Part shown: one piece after another, positions 22,104 to 33,742 of the stretch
How positions within the stretch are numbered: position 1 is the stretch's first letter
Layout: every line of letters begins with the position of its first letter
Assembly (NCBI RefSeq): GCF_027942865.1
Contig: NC_134510.1
Span: 21,321,209 to 21,385,208, forward strand
Length of the DNA: 64,000 nt
Direction: 5' to 3'
Source of the DNA: Odontesthes bonariensis
Taxonomy: Eukaryota; Chordata; Actinopteri; Atheriniformes; Atherinopsidae
Notes under the pieces: model-generated
The model's input: only the letters and a program-made list of their open reading frames with translations
What the model was told of the DNA's origin: nothing
Database searches by the model: none
Made by a program: the position numbers and the translations under genes

Positions 22104-22603
22104 TGTTAGATCCGATTCTTTATATTGGAAGCCCAAGAACCAGTTGGAGCAGTCGTAAGTTAAACAAAGTGTTTATTGGAGGTCACAGGTCAAGTATCAG
22201 CGCTGGACTGGGAGAGACAGAGTTCTCGCATGAAATCCGTCTGGCCAAGTCCCACGATCCGGAAACATTTCATATTTATGTTCACCTTTATCTCAGAGGT
22301 TGTATCATTGAACACTTACTCATGATGTGAGCAGGCCATCCACCGTCTTCGTCATGTTCTTTGGATGTGATAAGCGATGTGTGTGTGTGTGTGTGTGTGA
22401 GTGTTGTTTCAGGCGTGCATCTACTGTATCAGACCTATCTGTCCTAAGAGACGCTTTATCTGACCCAGTTATTTTATCCCGCTATGTCATCTTAAAGTGT
22501 TGGTGTATGAGCAGAGTGTACCGTACAAACTAGGAACATAGATTATCTAGAGAACTACAGAATATGAATACATAAAGTCTAAGAATAAAGTCAATTTATG
22601 ACA
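22104..22603 (-). repeat. 3' LTR of the provirus
   Basis: 500 bases bounded by TG...CA in minus-strand orientation (TGTCATAAAT...GATCTAACA). It contains an AATAAA on the minus strand near 22167 and a TG microsatellite at about 22378-22398 that is longer than in the other LTR. Confidence 0.93.
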
Positions 22604-24440
22604 TTCCCCCTCTTGGCATGATTTCATCATGTCAACCTTAAAATGAGGTCGGAGTGTCATATTCTGTATTGTGTCACCCCCGTTAGCGGCAGCCAACCTG
22701 GCAGGGCCCCAAACTGCAAGTCCGTGGCCACTTTAAGGTGCAGCACAACCAGAGGAGATTTTTTGTCATCATTATGTAAGCATCAATGCGTAAGCTGTTC
22801 TTCATGGCGTTATCAGCAGCAAGCAAGTCTTCATTGCACAGGCATGTGGAAAATAATAAACAATAATAATAATAAACAATTCTAATGCGTTAGCAAAAAC
22901 TTATCTATCAGGAGTATTCCATCATTTTGCTCGGAACAGAACCTCTTTCCGAGAGGGTTGAGACCTTCATAACCCACTGATTATAACTCTGCAAATGAGC
23001 ACATTTCTTAAAAACTATAAGTGTCACGCCTCTACGTGTCTGCAAGGATAAATATTTATATTATTCTGTGTGTATGTGGCCCCGAACCCATCTTCTGTGT
23101 GGAAAACTATATGTGGTTTGAGCAGTGTCAAGGCCCTGCTCACCCATAAGCACCATCATAACACATAATAATAAATAACGAAGCTACAAAAAATTTCTAA
23201 CATCTTGGAACTCAAACAGTGCATAAGGCAATTAACATTACCAGCAGGCTCGTCCACCGTTTGCCACCGTTTGCAGCGAATAGGAGCGAAAACCCGATGG
23301 CTGAACCGGGAAAAATTCTCCTATGGCCCCGTTTCCACTTGGCGACCGACCACCTCATTACCTTTCAGTGTCTAAGGTCCCGCTCCAAACAGCCGAGCCA
23401 CCCCGCTGGCAATGGTTATACTAATGATTGGTTGACTTATACCCAAAAAATGATTAATCAGCTTAATAATTACATGAAATACAACATATGAACAAATACA
23501 ATTTTTTTTTTTTTTTTTTAATGTCCACGTGACGAGTCGTGCAGTCTCTTCTGGTCCAATCCTGTCACTGCTTGGTGCTTGGTTCTCCTCATGGCTGAAC
23601 ATCAATTGAGCATTCTGATCCGGACCTAATCTTGGAAGGAGAGGTCACCAGTACGTCACTTCCTGAGGGATCTTCAGCATCCCTTTTCCCTAACTAATCT
23701 TGTTTTTAGGACAATTTCAAGAGAGAATTTCCGTTATGTTGACCATGCTTGAAGATTGTGTGCTTGTTCAACCATCATCTTGGCATGATGGGCACGGCCT
23801 TCCAGAATTTCAGATGGCCTCCTTGTCCTTTGCTTGGCTGTGAGTCCTGTAGTGGTTCTGAATCTGTGGATTAATAATTAGTCGGAGAACAAATCATGCA
23901 GCACACCAGAGCAAATTTCATTTGCCCTGTATCTTATACTCAGGACATTTTCTTTCTTGTCCTCACTAGTGGGCACAGGTTCAGTCCTAGTGCCCAATTC
24001 ATCATTTTTCTTATGTCCCCCAAACCAAAACAACCAAATAAAATAAAACAAAAAAGAAATAAATAAAGATAAATAAATAAATAAAACAAAAATTGTAAAA
24101 AAAAAAATTAAATACCCCAAAACAAAACAACTGGCCAGTTGCTATACCCCTTGTGTACTCATAGAACTCAATGCAGTGCAGCGTTCCTGAAGAATTCAGT
24201 ACCATCAATTTCCTTTTGCTGTGGAAAAACTTCAAATCATTTAGAGAACACATCAACACAGAGACACAACACAAAACAAAACAACACAAAACACAGCAAA
24301 GCAAAGACAACGGACGACAACACCACACAGAATTCTCTGGGACCCCTTGAGCAACCTTCATATCTTTATCTGGGTTTAGGTATATATACAGTGGTCTTCA
24401 TGCTCTGGGTCTGCTTCCACTTCTTCCTCTTCTAGCACAT
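22604..24440 (-). other. Provirus 3' non-coding region
   Basis: About 1.8 kb between env and the 3' LTR with no supported ORF. Minus-strand purine tract AAGAGGGGGAA (22604-22614) directly precedes the LTR, as expected for the polypurine tract. AT-rich simple runs occur near 23500 and 24030-24110. Confidence 0.6.
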
Positions 24441-24444
24441 TTAA

Positions 24445-25319
24445 AGTGATACTCCGGAGTAGATTCAACCTGGGGTCATTTGAACCGTGATATCCAGCCA
24501 AGTAGCCCACCCGCAGTTTTTTCGATATTGGCTGAACATCAGCTGAGTTACTGAGTTATCCCGAATAGCTTCGTACTAGGGTTAATGGATCCTGGCAGTA
24601 TCTCCAAAATTACTACACTAAAATCACATGCCATGACACCAAACTCCTACAGTAGTACAAATATGGTCTCTACTCACAAAACGATGCATTTGGAAGTTTG
24701 TACATAGTCCAGGAGTTTATTATTATCAACACAAGCCTGATAGCTTCTCTGCAGCTAAAGCTGCGTTAACGTCACTTCCTTGATCTGGGAGCTTCAAAGT
24801 AAGATGAGGGTTGATCTACTACTGCAGACAACAAAGCAAGGCTGCTCAATTTCTCCATTGATAAAATAATTTCACAACTCTACAACATAAAAATTCATAA
24901 AAAAAAACATGTAGAATATAGCATATACTTTGTTGTCTACAGTAGTAGATCAACCCTCATCTTACTTTGAAGCTCCCAGCTCCAGAAGTGACGTCGACGC
25001 AGCTTTAGCTGCAGAGAAGCTATTAGGCTTGTGTTGATAATAATCAACTCCTGGACTATTTTCAAACTTCCAAATGCATCGCTTTGTGAGTACAGACCAT
25101 ATTTGTACTACTGTAGAAGTTTGGTGTCATGGCATGTGATTTTAGTGTGGTAATTTTGGAGATACTGCCAGGATCCATTAACCCTTGTACGAAGCTGTTC
25201 GGGATAACTCAGTAACTCAGCTGATGTTCAGCCAATATCGGAAAAACTGCGGGTGGGCTACTTGGCTGGATATCACGGTTCAAATGACCCCAGGTTGAAT
25301 CTACTCCGGAGTATCACTT
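24445..25319. mobile_element. TTAA-flanked foldback element inside the provirus
   Basis: An 875-base palindrome; arms of roughly 390 bases start AGTGATACTCCGGAGTAG and pair around an AT-rich centre near 24880. TTAA lies at 24441-24444 and 25320-25323. It overlaps the 3' end of env, whose last codons and stop lie inside the right arm. Confidence 0.88.
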
Positions 25320-27249
25320 TTAAGTATTCCAGAGGAATTGACCCCCCATTGTGTTGATTTAACTGATACGCGGGCGTATCAGGAAACCTATTATCAATAA
25401 CCGTAGTGATGCATTTTATACACAGCTGTCGAATACATGGTATGCAGCAACAACCGCATAAAGTAAACATAGTCGCTGCTGCCACTAGTGAAATAAATAC
25501 ATATGTTATCGTTGTTTTCCATTTACCGAATGTTTTGTCTAACCAGTCGGCTAGTAGGCTTTCCTGTCCTGAGTGTCTTGTCAGTTCTGCCGCCATGGTC
25601 TGGAGGCCGACAAGGGCTCGAGTTATGGAGCCATCTGGAGCTGTGTTGTTTGGAATAAACACACAGCAGTCATGGTAGAACATAGCGCACACACCTCCTC
25701 TTTCCGCTAGAAGGAAATCCAGGGCCATTCTATTTTGATAGGCCATCAGTGACGTAGCGGCTAACTGCTCATGTAGACCTGCTACTGCATCTCTGGTCAT
25801 GTTGTTCAGTCTTTGAACATTAAAGTGAATGTAATTAATTCTGTCCACATTCTTGTTAATTGTCGCCCACCAAAATAGGGATGATTCAAATCCTGCTGCA
25901 ATTTGATTTACAAGTTTATATTCATCAGGTACTCCTCTCGGGACTCCAATAGCGTCTATATAGGTTGGAGAGTTGTGGTATATATTAAATGCATCTCTCC
26001 TGCGTCTAATTAAGCGGGGAGTACCATGGGTGGGCTGCCATGAACCCACTTCAGCTGCTGATATTTTGATGATTTTTATCGGTGCTACTAATGATATTAT
26101 AGTACATGTTCCTGACCAGTTGGGAGGGAGTGTATTCCTCAACCGATTCTTACCACAATACCAGTACACGTCTGAGCGGGCCTGTTTAAGTTTAGTGGCA
26201 TTAACCCACTTTGTGACATTAATTGTAGTGGCACACCAGTCACCTGGGATGTCCCCTACGTTGGATCCAGTTCTAGTAAACCTGGTTAGACAGGTGTGAT
26301 TGGTCCTTACTGGTGTGAACATTGGTGGGACCACATTAAGTGGAGCTAATGGGTAGGGGGTCTCCAAATGTTTGCAGGCTGCATCGGGATTTTCAGTCAT
26401 ATGTAGCTGCATCATGCAAAAAGTTTCGTTCACAGAGAAGAGTGATAGTACAGTTAGTAGAGCTGGCTTGGGGGGGGAACACGCAATACAATCCTCTTTT
26501 GTAGCTAATTTGGCTGCATTCTTTACCCAGTCTAGCCAGGCATTCTCCTGAGAAAAGCCTGTGTCAATCTCTGCACTTGCTGCTAAGGCATTATTCTCTG
26601 CTAATTGAGATTTTGAAGTCACCTTTATGTGCAAGTAGCCTAAAGGATCAAGATCGCTTTCATGAGATCCTAGAACATATATGCCCGAGTCTGATTTTTG
26701 GGGGTTCTTTAATTTAAGTATTAGTGGGTTACAGGCTCCTTTATCACAAGAGTGCCCCGGCGTATCTTTAACCAAGGTTAATCGTGTTTTTAATGGGTTG
26801 GGCCCTATACTTGCTTTGGTAGGATGATAACCCCAATCATTTTGACCGGTGTTTGCTATAACATAACTCCAGGAGGGACACCTGGAGGGGTACCATTTCT
26901 CATTATACTGTCCCATGTTACCAGGGACCTCACAGATGTACTTCTCTGAATCTTTATGCAGTTCTTCATTTGACACACATGTTATGACTGAGCACAGATC
27001 AAATTGTACGATACCATCCTGATTTTCAATAAATAGTAATTGAAGTCGGTTGTTTCCGTTGTCCAGCGATCTTTTAGCCACCTGGTGTGGAGCAGTGGGA
27101 AGAGAGGACGTGTTGAGACTATTATTGTAGTTGCTTGCACACCACCATAGGGATATGGAACTGAGCAGAGTTATTGACACCGTTATTGCCATTGCTTCTG
27201 TTGTATTACAAACCAGTCCCCATGGTAGCATTTTTCTTGCTGGTTTCAT
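25273..27249 (-). CDS. env: Retroviral envelope glycoprotein (env), open, 658 codons
   Basis: Role by family: a surface/transmembrane precursor that mediates receptor binding and membrane fusion. Seen: an N-terminal hydrophobic signal, many N-glycosylation sites in the first 400 residues, a furin-type basic site RRRR at about residues 415-418, then a transmembrane subunit with heptad-rich region, the gamma-type C-x6-CC motif at about 521-529, a membrane anchor at about 579-598 followed by a cysteine cluster, and a short tail. Length is normal for gamma-type env. The last 16 or so codons and the stop belong to the inserted foldback element, so the natural tail is replaced. General look matches env genes known from percomorph ERVs. 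It has no frameshift, consistent with the young LTRs. Whether it is expressed is unknown. Confidence 0.9.
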   Translation of the reverse strand: MKPARKMLPWGLVCNTTEAMAITVSITLLSSISLWWCASNYNNSLNTSSLPTAPHQVAKRSLDNGNNRLQLLFIENQDGIVQFDLCSVITCVSNEELHKDSEKYICEVPGNMGQYNEKWYPSRCPSWSYVIANTGQNDWGYHPTKASIGPNPLKTRLTLVKDTPGHSCDKGACNPLILKLKNPQKSDSGIYVLGSHESDLDPLGYLHIKVTSKSQLAENNALAASAEIDTGFSQENAWLDWVKNAAKLATKEDCIACSPPKPALLTVLSLFSVNETFCMMQLHMTENPDAACKHLETPYPLAPLNVVPPMFTPVRTNHTCLTRFTRTGSNVGDIPGDWCATTINVTKWVNATKLKQARSDVYWYCGKNRLRNTLPPNWSGTCTIISLVAPIKIIKISAAEVGSWQPTHGTPRLIRRRRDAFNIYHNSPTYIDAIGVPRGVPDEYKLVNQIAAGFESSLFWWATINKNVDRINYIHFNVQRLNNMTRDAVAGLHEQLAATSLMAYQNRMALDFLLAERGGVCAMFYHDCCVFIPNNTAPDGSITRALVGLQTMAAELTRHSGQESLLADWLDKTFGKWKTTITYVFISLVAAATMFTLCGCCCIPCIRQLCIKCITTVIDNRFPDTPAYQLNQHNGGSIPLEYLKVILRSRFNLGSFEP

Positions 27250-27259
27250 TATTTCTTGT

Positions 27260-27586
27260 CTAATTTTTGTCAGTTACTGACGTTGTCAAGTCCGTCCGGA
27301 CCTCAGTTAGTGTCCTTTCCGTCGGGTCTTGAGCAGCCGTACAGTGCGTCTTATGGATCCAGTTACTCAATCTGTCTTCTGTCAACCATACCTTTACACA
27401 GTACGCTGTGGCTTCTGCTACCTTGTATGGTCCAGACCACCATGGAGAGAACCAGTTAAGTTTGTTGATTTTCCTTAGGACCCAGTTTCCTACTTCAACA
27501 AGTGAAGTATCGTGGTCCTGTTCCTTGGTGAGTATTTCTGTAACCTGTTGAGATATACTCATCACCGTGTTATTCAGTTGTTTCAC
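27260..27586 (-). pseudogene. Integrase C-terminal fragment
   Basis: 108 codons containing the GPY/F-type signature (WSGPYKVAEATAYCVKVW) found at the C-terminus of gammaretroviral-type integrases. It is the end of pol; env begins just downstream on the same strand. The preceding core is interrupted. Confidence 0.75.
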
Positions 27587-27750
27587 TTATTCACACAAGT
27601 TTTCATACTGTGGTAGAACAGGGGGTGAGCCTGTTGGTGCAGTAGTAAATGGACAGGGCATTTTCTCCCTGCCTCATGTGGGACAACCTGACAACATTCA
27701 TGGTGGATTCTGGAGTAAATCTCAGGTTAATTAACATCATAGGGAGAGCT

Positions 27751-27939
27751 TCAGCCCAAGTTAACTGTGTGTCTGCACAGAGTTTGTTGGGCCTTTTTGA
27801 TGGTTCTTATTTGCTCTTTCCACTCGTCGTTGTGAAGCTGGTGATAGACTTCACCGAGCTTATGTCCGGTTCCAAACATCTGTTCCACTTCTCTTAGTTC
27901 TTCATAAGAGAAGTGAGTACCATTGTCTGTTCTTATCAC
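27751..27939 (-). pseudogene. Integrase core fragment
   Basis: 62 codons beginning with R-T-D-N-G-T-H-F, matching the second catalytic aspartate region of retroviral integrase. It then runs through a degenerate region where a catalytic glutamate would be expected and stops. Pol upstream of this is not found. Confidence 0.7.
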
Positions 27940-28988
27940 TTCTGGTACCCCAAATATTGGAATAATTTCTCTTGTAAGCCATTTAATGACTTATTTCTCT
28001 TTTTTTCATTGTCTTGCCTTTCAGTTGGAGCAGCTGCTTCTTGAGTTGATGTAGGTCTTTAACAGGGCGCCGGCTGAGGTCACAAAAACTTTTCTTATAA
28101 ACGGATTAATCTTCCTTTTCCAATCAGAGCGGCTCAGACCTCTAATTATTTAAAATGTTCTAAAATTCTCAGTTTGTTACTATGGTTGAGTGGCATCTCT
28201 TTAACTGCAAACAGAATTTTATTTCTATTTCATCCATTCTATCCAATGCTATACTGCTATTGTTTCTCTTGTATGGCTCTCTGGTCACTGTGGCTGTTTT
28301 TGAATGCGTCATAAAAACAAAACTCATCTTGTCTTGTTATGAATCAGTCTCACTGCAGCTGTAATTTTCCTCTTCAAGAAAGCTATATTATGCACAAACC
28401 ATTTGAGAGCTGTATTCTGTCACAGCAAAAATCTCTTCAAATGGCGAACCACCCCCACAGTTTCATTAAAAATAACAAAAACTCTTTCCCTGTGTCCTTT
28501 ATGATTTATCAGTCTGACCACCACCGTGGATTAGTTTACCGACCCTTCCCATGAGGATAACACTTTATTTTTATAGTCTAACCACTAAGCTGCGGACGTT
28601 TTTACGGACTCTTCCCATGAGGATACCAATTTAGAAGACAACCTCTCACACGGTTTCTTTTATTTGTTCGAATTAAACTTTTTGCAGGACACTTATTTTC
28701 TTTCCCTATGTGAGAATATGTGTTTATATACTTTTACGTGTGACCACTCAATAAACCAAACAAACAGTAAATTTATGCTTTGATTTTTACTGATCAGGGG
28801 ACATCTTAATTCAGACAACTTAATTTAGCTTGTCCAATGTGCAGAAATTTCACATATATTCATATAAGAGGTTTTTCTGCTCACCTTTTTTCTCGGGCCC
28901 CTCGAGTTGTCTGAACAAAGTGACCCCCTCAATCAGCTCCGCAGTCCTTCCTCGGAGTCAGTCCAATTCACGGGGTCGCGGCACCAGC
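27940..28988 (-). other. Provirus 5' internal region without gag
   Basis: About 1 kb with no supported ORF. Directly inside the 5' LTR the minus strand reads GCTGGTGCCGCGACCCCGTG; TGGTGCCG-GAC-C resembles a tRNA-His-type primer-binding site with mismatches. The rest is AT-rich remnant. Confidence 0.5.
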
Positions 28989-29476
28989 TGTTAGATCCGA
29001 TTCTTTATATTGGAAGCCCAAGAACCAGTTGGAGCAGTCGTAAGTTAAACAAAGTGTTTATTGGAGGTCACAGGTCAAGTATCAGCGCTGGACTCGGAGA
29101 GACAGAGTTCTCGCATGAAATCCGTCTGGCCAAGTCCCGCGATCCGGAAACATTTCATATTTATGTTCACCTTTATCTCAGAGGTTGTATCATTGAACAC
29201 TTACTCATGATGTGAGCAGGCCATCCACCGTCTTCGTCATGTTCTTTGGATGTGATAAGCGATGTGTGTGTGAGTGTTGTTTCAGGCGTGCATCTACTGT
29301 ATCAGACCTATCTGTCCTAAGAGACGCTTTATCTGACCCAGTTATTTTATCCCGCTATGTCATCTTAAAGTGTTGGTGTATGAGCAGAGTGTACCGTACA
29401 AACTAGGAACATAGATTATCTAGAGAACTACAGAATATGAATACATAAAGTCTAAGAATAAAGTCAATTTATAACA
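28989..29476 (-). repeat. 5' LTR of the provirus
   Basis: 488 bases, near-identical to 22104-22603. The three base differences are at about 29095 (C/G), 29138 (G/A) and 29473 (A/G). Confidence 0.93.
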
Positions 29477-29481
29477 GTACC

Positions 29482-29940
29482 CTCTTTAGAATAATTCTAT
29501 CCAGATTTGAGCAATCTAAGTAATGTAATTTCCATACAGGACCCAGTTCAGGGTGATCAGAATACCAAAAATCCAGTGAAATGGCCCTGTTCTGCATTTT
29601 CACAAATCAGAAAAAGATTTCACAAATCCCAGACAGGGTTTTAATGAATCTATAGCCTCTTTAGAATAATTCTATCCAGATTTGAGCAATCTAAGTAAAG
29701 TAGTTTCCATACAGGACCCAGTTCAGGGTGATCAGAATACCAAAAATGCAGTGAAATGGCCCTGTTCTGTATTTTCACAAAACATATAAAGGTTTCACAA
29801 ATCCCAAACAAGGTTTTAATGAATCTATAGTCTCTTTAGAATAATTCCATCCAGATTTGAGCAGTCTAAGTAATGTAGTTTCCATACAGGACCTTGTTTT
29901 GGTCGATCAAAATGCAAAAAAAGCAGTGAAATGGCCCTTT
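29482..29940. repeat. 175-base tandem repeat, 2.6 copies
   Basis: Units start at 29482, 29657 and 29832 with CTCTTTAGAATAATTC and are about 95% alike; the third is partial. Unit content (TTTCACAAATC, ATGAATCTATAG) is non-coding. It is not a CRISPR array: repeats are contiguous and long. Confidence 0.92.
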
Positions 29941-31386
29941 ATGCCCACCCCTTTAATGCGCGAATCGGAGGCTGGCGAATCGGATGCCAACTTCAGCGTC
30001 GTGGTCGTTCCGGTATGGAGCTACGGATTGGCTGGAGCCATAATCAGTGTGGGCAGAAGGACGGGAAAACAGCGGCGCGGGCTCTTCGACTGCCTCGGAC
30101 TGCTGTGACACGGAGGTGGGGCCGGTTCCACGTTCGCCGCTCTGCTACACACAGGGGGAAGAGCTTGTCTCCATGCCGGATAGCCGAGAAGAGGGGCTGC
30201 GTGTGATCGACGCGAGAGAAGGACGATTAACCTGCGCACTCCAACTGACCTAAAAGGAACGGTTAACCTCTGCGCTTCGGCCGAGTGAGTGAGTTTAACT
30301 GTGGTGTTGCCAAGAACTCAGACCCTGGTTGTTTTCGACAGATACCGTGGCAGCGGCGACTGGAGTGGTGTTCCAGGTCTTGCGAGCGACGTCATCACGC
30401 TGGGTATCCGTACGGATGACGGGTGCCGCGACGTGTGCATCAAAGTAAAAGTCTGCCATACCATCGAACTGTATTGCTGCTCCCTCCTCGTTCCATCAAG
30501 AACTTTGGGCAGAAAGACTGGTAATATCCTTTGGGACTGAGTTGGTTCTTTTCTTTTTTTTTCGGTCGGAAGGGGCTCCGACCGAATGAACATTTTTCTT
30601 CCTTTTTTCTTCCTTTGTATTTGTGCTTTTATTTAGGTTGTTTTATTGTCCTGTGTCCACCTACCTGGCCTGAGTGGGTTATCATTCACGCGTGGAGTGT
30701 TACTAACTAATCTGCTTGTTTTGTCTGACTCTGGCTATGGGAGGGGGTGTCAGTGTAACCACATGCATTACTTAGCTTTAACGTTAACCCGGATTGCTGT
30801 GTATTAGTGTGCCGTGGATTGCTGTGTGGAAACGTGTATTTTCATGCGCTTTGGGATTGCTGTGTAATTGAAGTGTATTGCTCCACTAACTTTGATGCTG
30901 TGTATGTCACTGTGCATCCCCCCGCTGCTGAGGATTGTTGTGCTGTGCGCTACTAATTATGATTGCTGTGTAATCACTGCTCGGGAATTGCTGTGCTGGA
31001 CTGTGTTTAATGGACTACTCCCTCTCCTAAGCTTAGATGGTGGCCGGACTCTGTATTATGAAATAAAGTATTGTAATTTTATTTGGATCCTTGTCCCTGT
31101 GTTGTGGTGTGTGTCTTGGGATTCCTAGTCTGGGGGTTGTGCCCAAGTTTGGCGACACAATGTCGAAAAACGGATGATTGTTTCACTGTAATGCTGACAC
31201 CAAGATAACGTGGTCATCATATTTAAAGTTTCAAGAAGTGCTACGCTGCTAGTTAAGAAGCCACTCATGGCAGTTAGTGAAACGTGCTATTGTTAGATGG
31301 TCATATCAGCTCAAAAGAAGCTCACGTTTGCCTCTGGAAATAAAGCCTTCAATCTTACTTTGGAAAACTGCATGTTTTAAGATTAA
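29941..31386 (+). other. GC-rich segment, possible LTR-type repeat
   Basis: GC-rich at 29950-30450, then a stretch at 30790-31000 in which GATTGCTGTG recurs at least four times. ATGAAATAAAGTATTG near 31055 is polyadenylation-like and is followed by a TTTGGCGACACAATG stretch that could be a primer-binding-site edge. No ORF with a recognisable domain. Could be a solo LTR or promoter-like repeat; not resolved. Confidence 0.3.
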
Positions 31387-31710
31387 AGGAAACCATCCAT
31401 TTTCTATACCGCTGAATCCGTCGGTCGGGTCGCAGGGGGGCTGGAGCCTATCCCAGCAGTCAATGGGCGAGAGGCGGGGTGCACCCTGGACAGGCCAGGC
31501 CAGTCCATCAAAGGGCCACACAGAGACAAACGAGACAAACAACCATACACGCTCACACTTACTCCTAGGCACAATTTAGAGACACCAATTAACCTAACAT
31601 GCATGTTTTTGGACAGTGGGAGGAAGCCGGAGTACCTGGAGAGAACCCATGGATATACAGGGAGAATATGCAAACTACACACAGAAAGGCCCCAGCTGGG
31701 AGTTGAGATT
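31387..31710 (-). mobile_element. Fish non-LTR retroposon 3' tail
   Basis: On the minus strand it ends GGTATAGAAAATGGATGG and contains GGCTCCAGCCCCCCTGC and CAAAAACATGCATGTTAGG, a combination widely scattered in teleost genomes as a LINE or SINE 3' end. About 320 bases, no coding capacity. Confidence 0.65.
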
Positions 31711-32569
31711 AAAGGAAACCGTATTTGGATTTCAGAAGTTCATAAGAGTTTGCTAAGACGTATCTAACATAAATAGCCATTCAAAATGTCTGAAGATGGA
31801 AACAGGATGTAGGGCAATGTCGAGCTAGACACTAAAAGAAGGATCAAGTTAACTCCATTACATTACATTACATTACGGTCATTTTGCAGACGCTTTTAAC
31901 CAAAGCGACTTACAATAAGTGCATTCAACATCGGTAGGCAAAAGAACTTCAGGTCACAAGAAATTGCATTTCCTTCCAAAACCAAACAGCTAAGAGCAAA
32001 ACTAGTGCTAGAGTAAGTGCGATAAGTCAGGTACCTAGACAGATGGGAAGACAATTTAGAAAACAAAGACAATTTAGGATTCAGTATAAACACAAGAAAC
32101 TTGTGCTAAAGAAAATAAAAAAATAAAATGAAATAGTGGACCAGACTCATTGAATAATTCCCTACACTCCCTATTATATAGATCAGTGAGCAGTGCTGAC
32201 CAACATATCATTGGGGTCATCAGGTGGGAACCTCCTTCCATCAGTGTTTCGTCTAGTTGGGCCCACGACACCTCCAGGAGGCTAGACAATGACAACTGGC
32301 GTCCCAGAGTCACCCCCCTAATGCCAGCCAACACTGCCCCTCACACCACAACCACCATAATCTACCTCAGCCTCTCACCAACTGCACACCAGTCACAGCG
32401 GGGTGGGGATGCAAACCCTGGTTCGGGTAGGGGAAGAAATAAAAGAGGTAAGAAAAGCAGGAATGGGATTCAAACCCTGGTTCGGGTAGGGGGTAATGAA
32501 AATATAGAGGGTGCCAGTGGTGGAGGAAACAATAAGTGCGTAAGGAAGTAGGACGGCGCAGGTGCTGTC

Positions 32570-33706
32570 CTAAGAGGGCGGATCAGGGTAGTGTTTCCTG
32601 AAGAGGTGGGTTTTCAGCCTGCGGCGAAAGATGGGCAGCGACTCAGCTGTCCTGATATCAGTCGGGAGACCGTTCCACCATCGGGGTACCAGAACAGAGA
32701 AAAGCCTTGACCGTGTCGATCGTGCGCAGGGACCCCTGAGTGACGGGGCAACCAGGCGCCTGGTGGCCGCAGAGCGAAGTGGTCGGGCGGGTGTGTAGGA
32801 CTTGACCATAGCCTGGAGGTATGAAGGAGCTGTTCCTTCCACTGCCCTGTAGGACAGCACCAGAGTCTTAAACTGGATGCGAGCAGCTATAGGGAGCCAG
32901 TTAAGAGAGCGGAGAAGGGAAGTGGTGTGGGAGAACTTGGGGAGGTTGAACACCAGACGAACAGCAGCTTTCTGAACCAGCTCCAAAGGTCTGATGGTAG
33001 AAGCCGGGGCGCCATCAAGGAGGGAGTTGCAGTAGTCCAGGCGGGAGATGACAAGAGCCTGGATGAGCACCTGTGCTGCCTTGTCGGTGAGGAAGGGGCG
33101 AATCTTCCGGATGTTGTAGAGGAGGAATCGGCAGGAACGGGTCACTGATGCGATGTTTGGCGAGAACGACAGTTGGTCGTCCAGGGTCACACCCAGATTC
33201 CTCGCGGTCCGGGTTGATGTCACCACGGAGTCATCCATGGTGATGGCCAGATCTCGGAACGGGCAGCCCTTCCCCGGGAGAAACACCAGCTCAGTCTTGT
33301 CCAAGTTGAGCTTAAGGTGGTGCATCGACATCCACCCCGAGATGTCTGCCAGGCACGCAGCAATGCGTGCTTCCACTTGGGTGTCAGAAGGGGGAAAAGA
33401 CAGAATCAGCTGGGTGTTGTCTGCATAGCAGTGGTAGGAAAAGTTATGGGAGTGGATGACAGAACCAAGAGACGATGTGTAGAGGGAGAAAAGAAGAGGA
33501 CCCAGGACCGAACCTTGGGGAACCCCAGTGGTGAGCCTATGTGGCTTCGACACAGACCCTCTCAGTGTGACCTGGTAGAAGCGATCTGTCAGGTAGGATG
33601 AGAACATGGAGAGTGCAGAGCCAGAAACCCCCATTCCCTCCAGGGTAGTGAGAAGGATGCCGTGGTTCACTGTGTCAAATGCTGCAGACAGGTCCAGGAG
33701 AATCAA
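32570..33706 (-). pseudogene. LINE reverse transcriptase, catalytic site altered
   Basis: 378 codons: D-L-S-A-A-F-D-T-V-N-H, GVPQGSVLGPLLF, the active-site box, then LNLDKTELVFL, LGVTLDD, LDYCNSLL and a C-terminal NGLPTDIR tail. The active-site box reads YADN where the family has YADD, losing an aspartate that binds metal. The N-terminal RT blocks are in a separate frame at 33743-34000, so the polymerase is inactive. Confidence 0.88.
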
Positions 33707-33742
33707 GACAGAGGAGAGAGAGTTAGTTCGAGCAGTTTGGAG

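Larger units (their letters stand above)
22104..29476 (-). mobile_element. Gamma-type endogenous retrovirus, env-bearing, gag/pol-deleted
   Basis: Read on the minus strand: 5' LTR (28989-29476), possible primer-binding site just inside, about 1 kb without gag, integrase remnants, an open env, then an unusually long 3' region, a purine tract (complement of 22604-22614) and the 3' LTR. GTAC is duplicated at 22100-22103 and 29477-29480; a 4-base duplication fits gamma-type retroviruses. The LTRs differ by three substitutions and one 12-base TG-repeat change, so insertion is recent. Gag, protease and reverse transcriptase are absent, so it cannot replicate on its own. Confidence 0.92.

Noticed and set aside
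24139..24435. 98-codon frame in the provirus 3' region
   Set aside because: Made largely of an AAAC-type simple run translating to Asn/Thr/Lys; no similarity to a retroviral protein.
29482..29940. CRISPR-like array
   Set aside because: Units are 175 bases and contiguous with no short repeat/spacer structure, in a vertebrate genome.
32400..32495. Two copies of a 20-base word ending GGTTCGGGTAGG, tRNA B-box-like
   Set aside because: No A box or cloverleaf at the right distance; a short direct repeat only.
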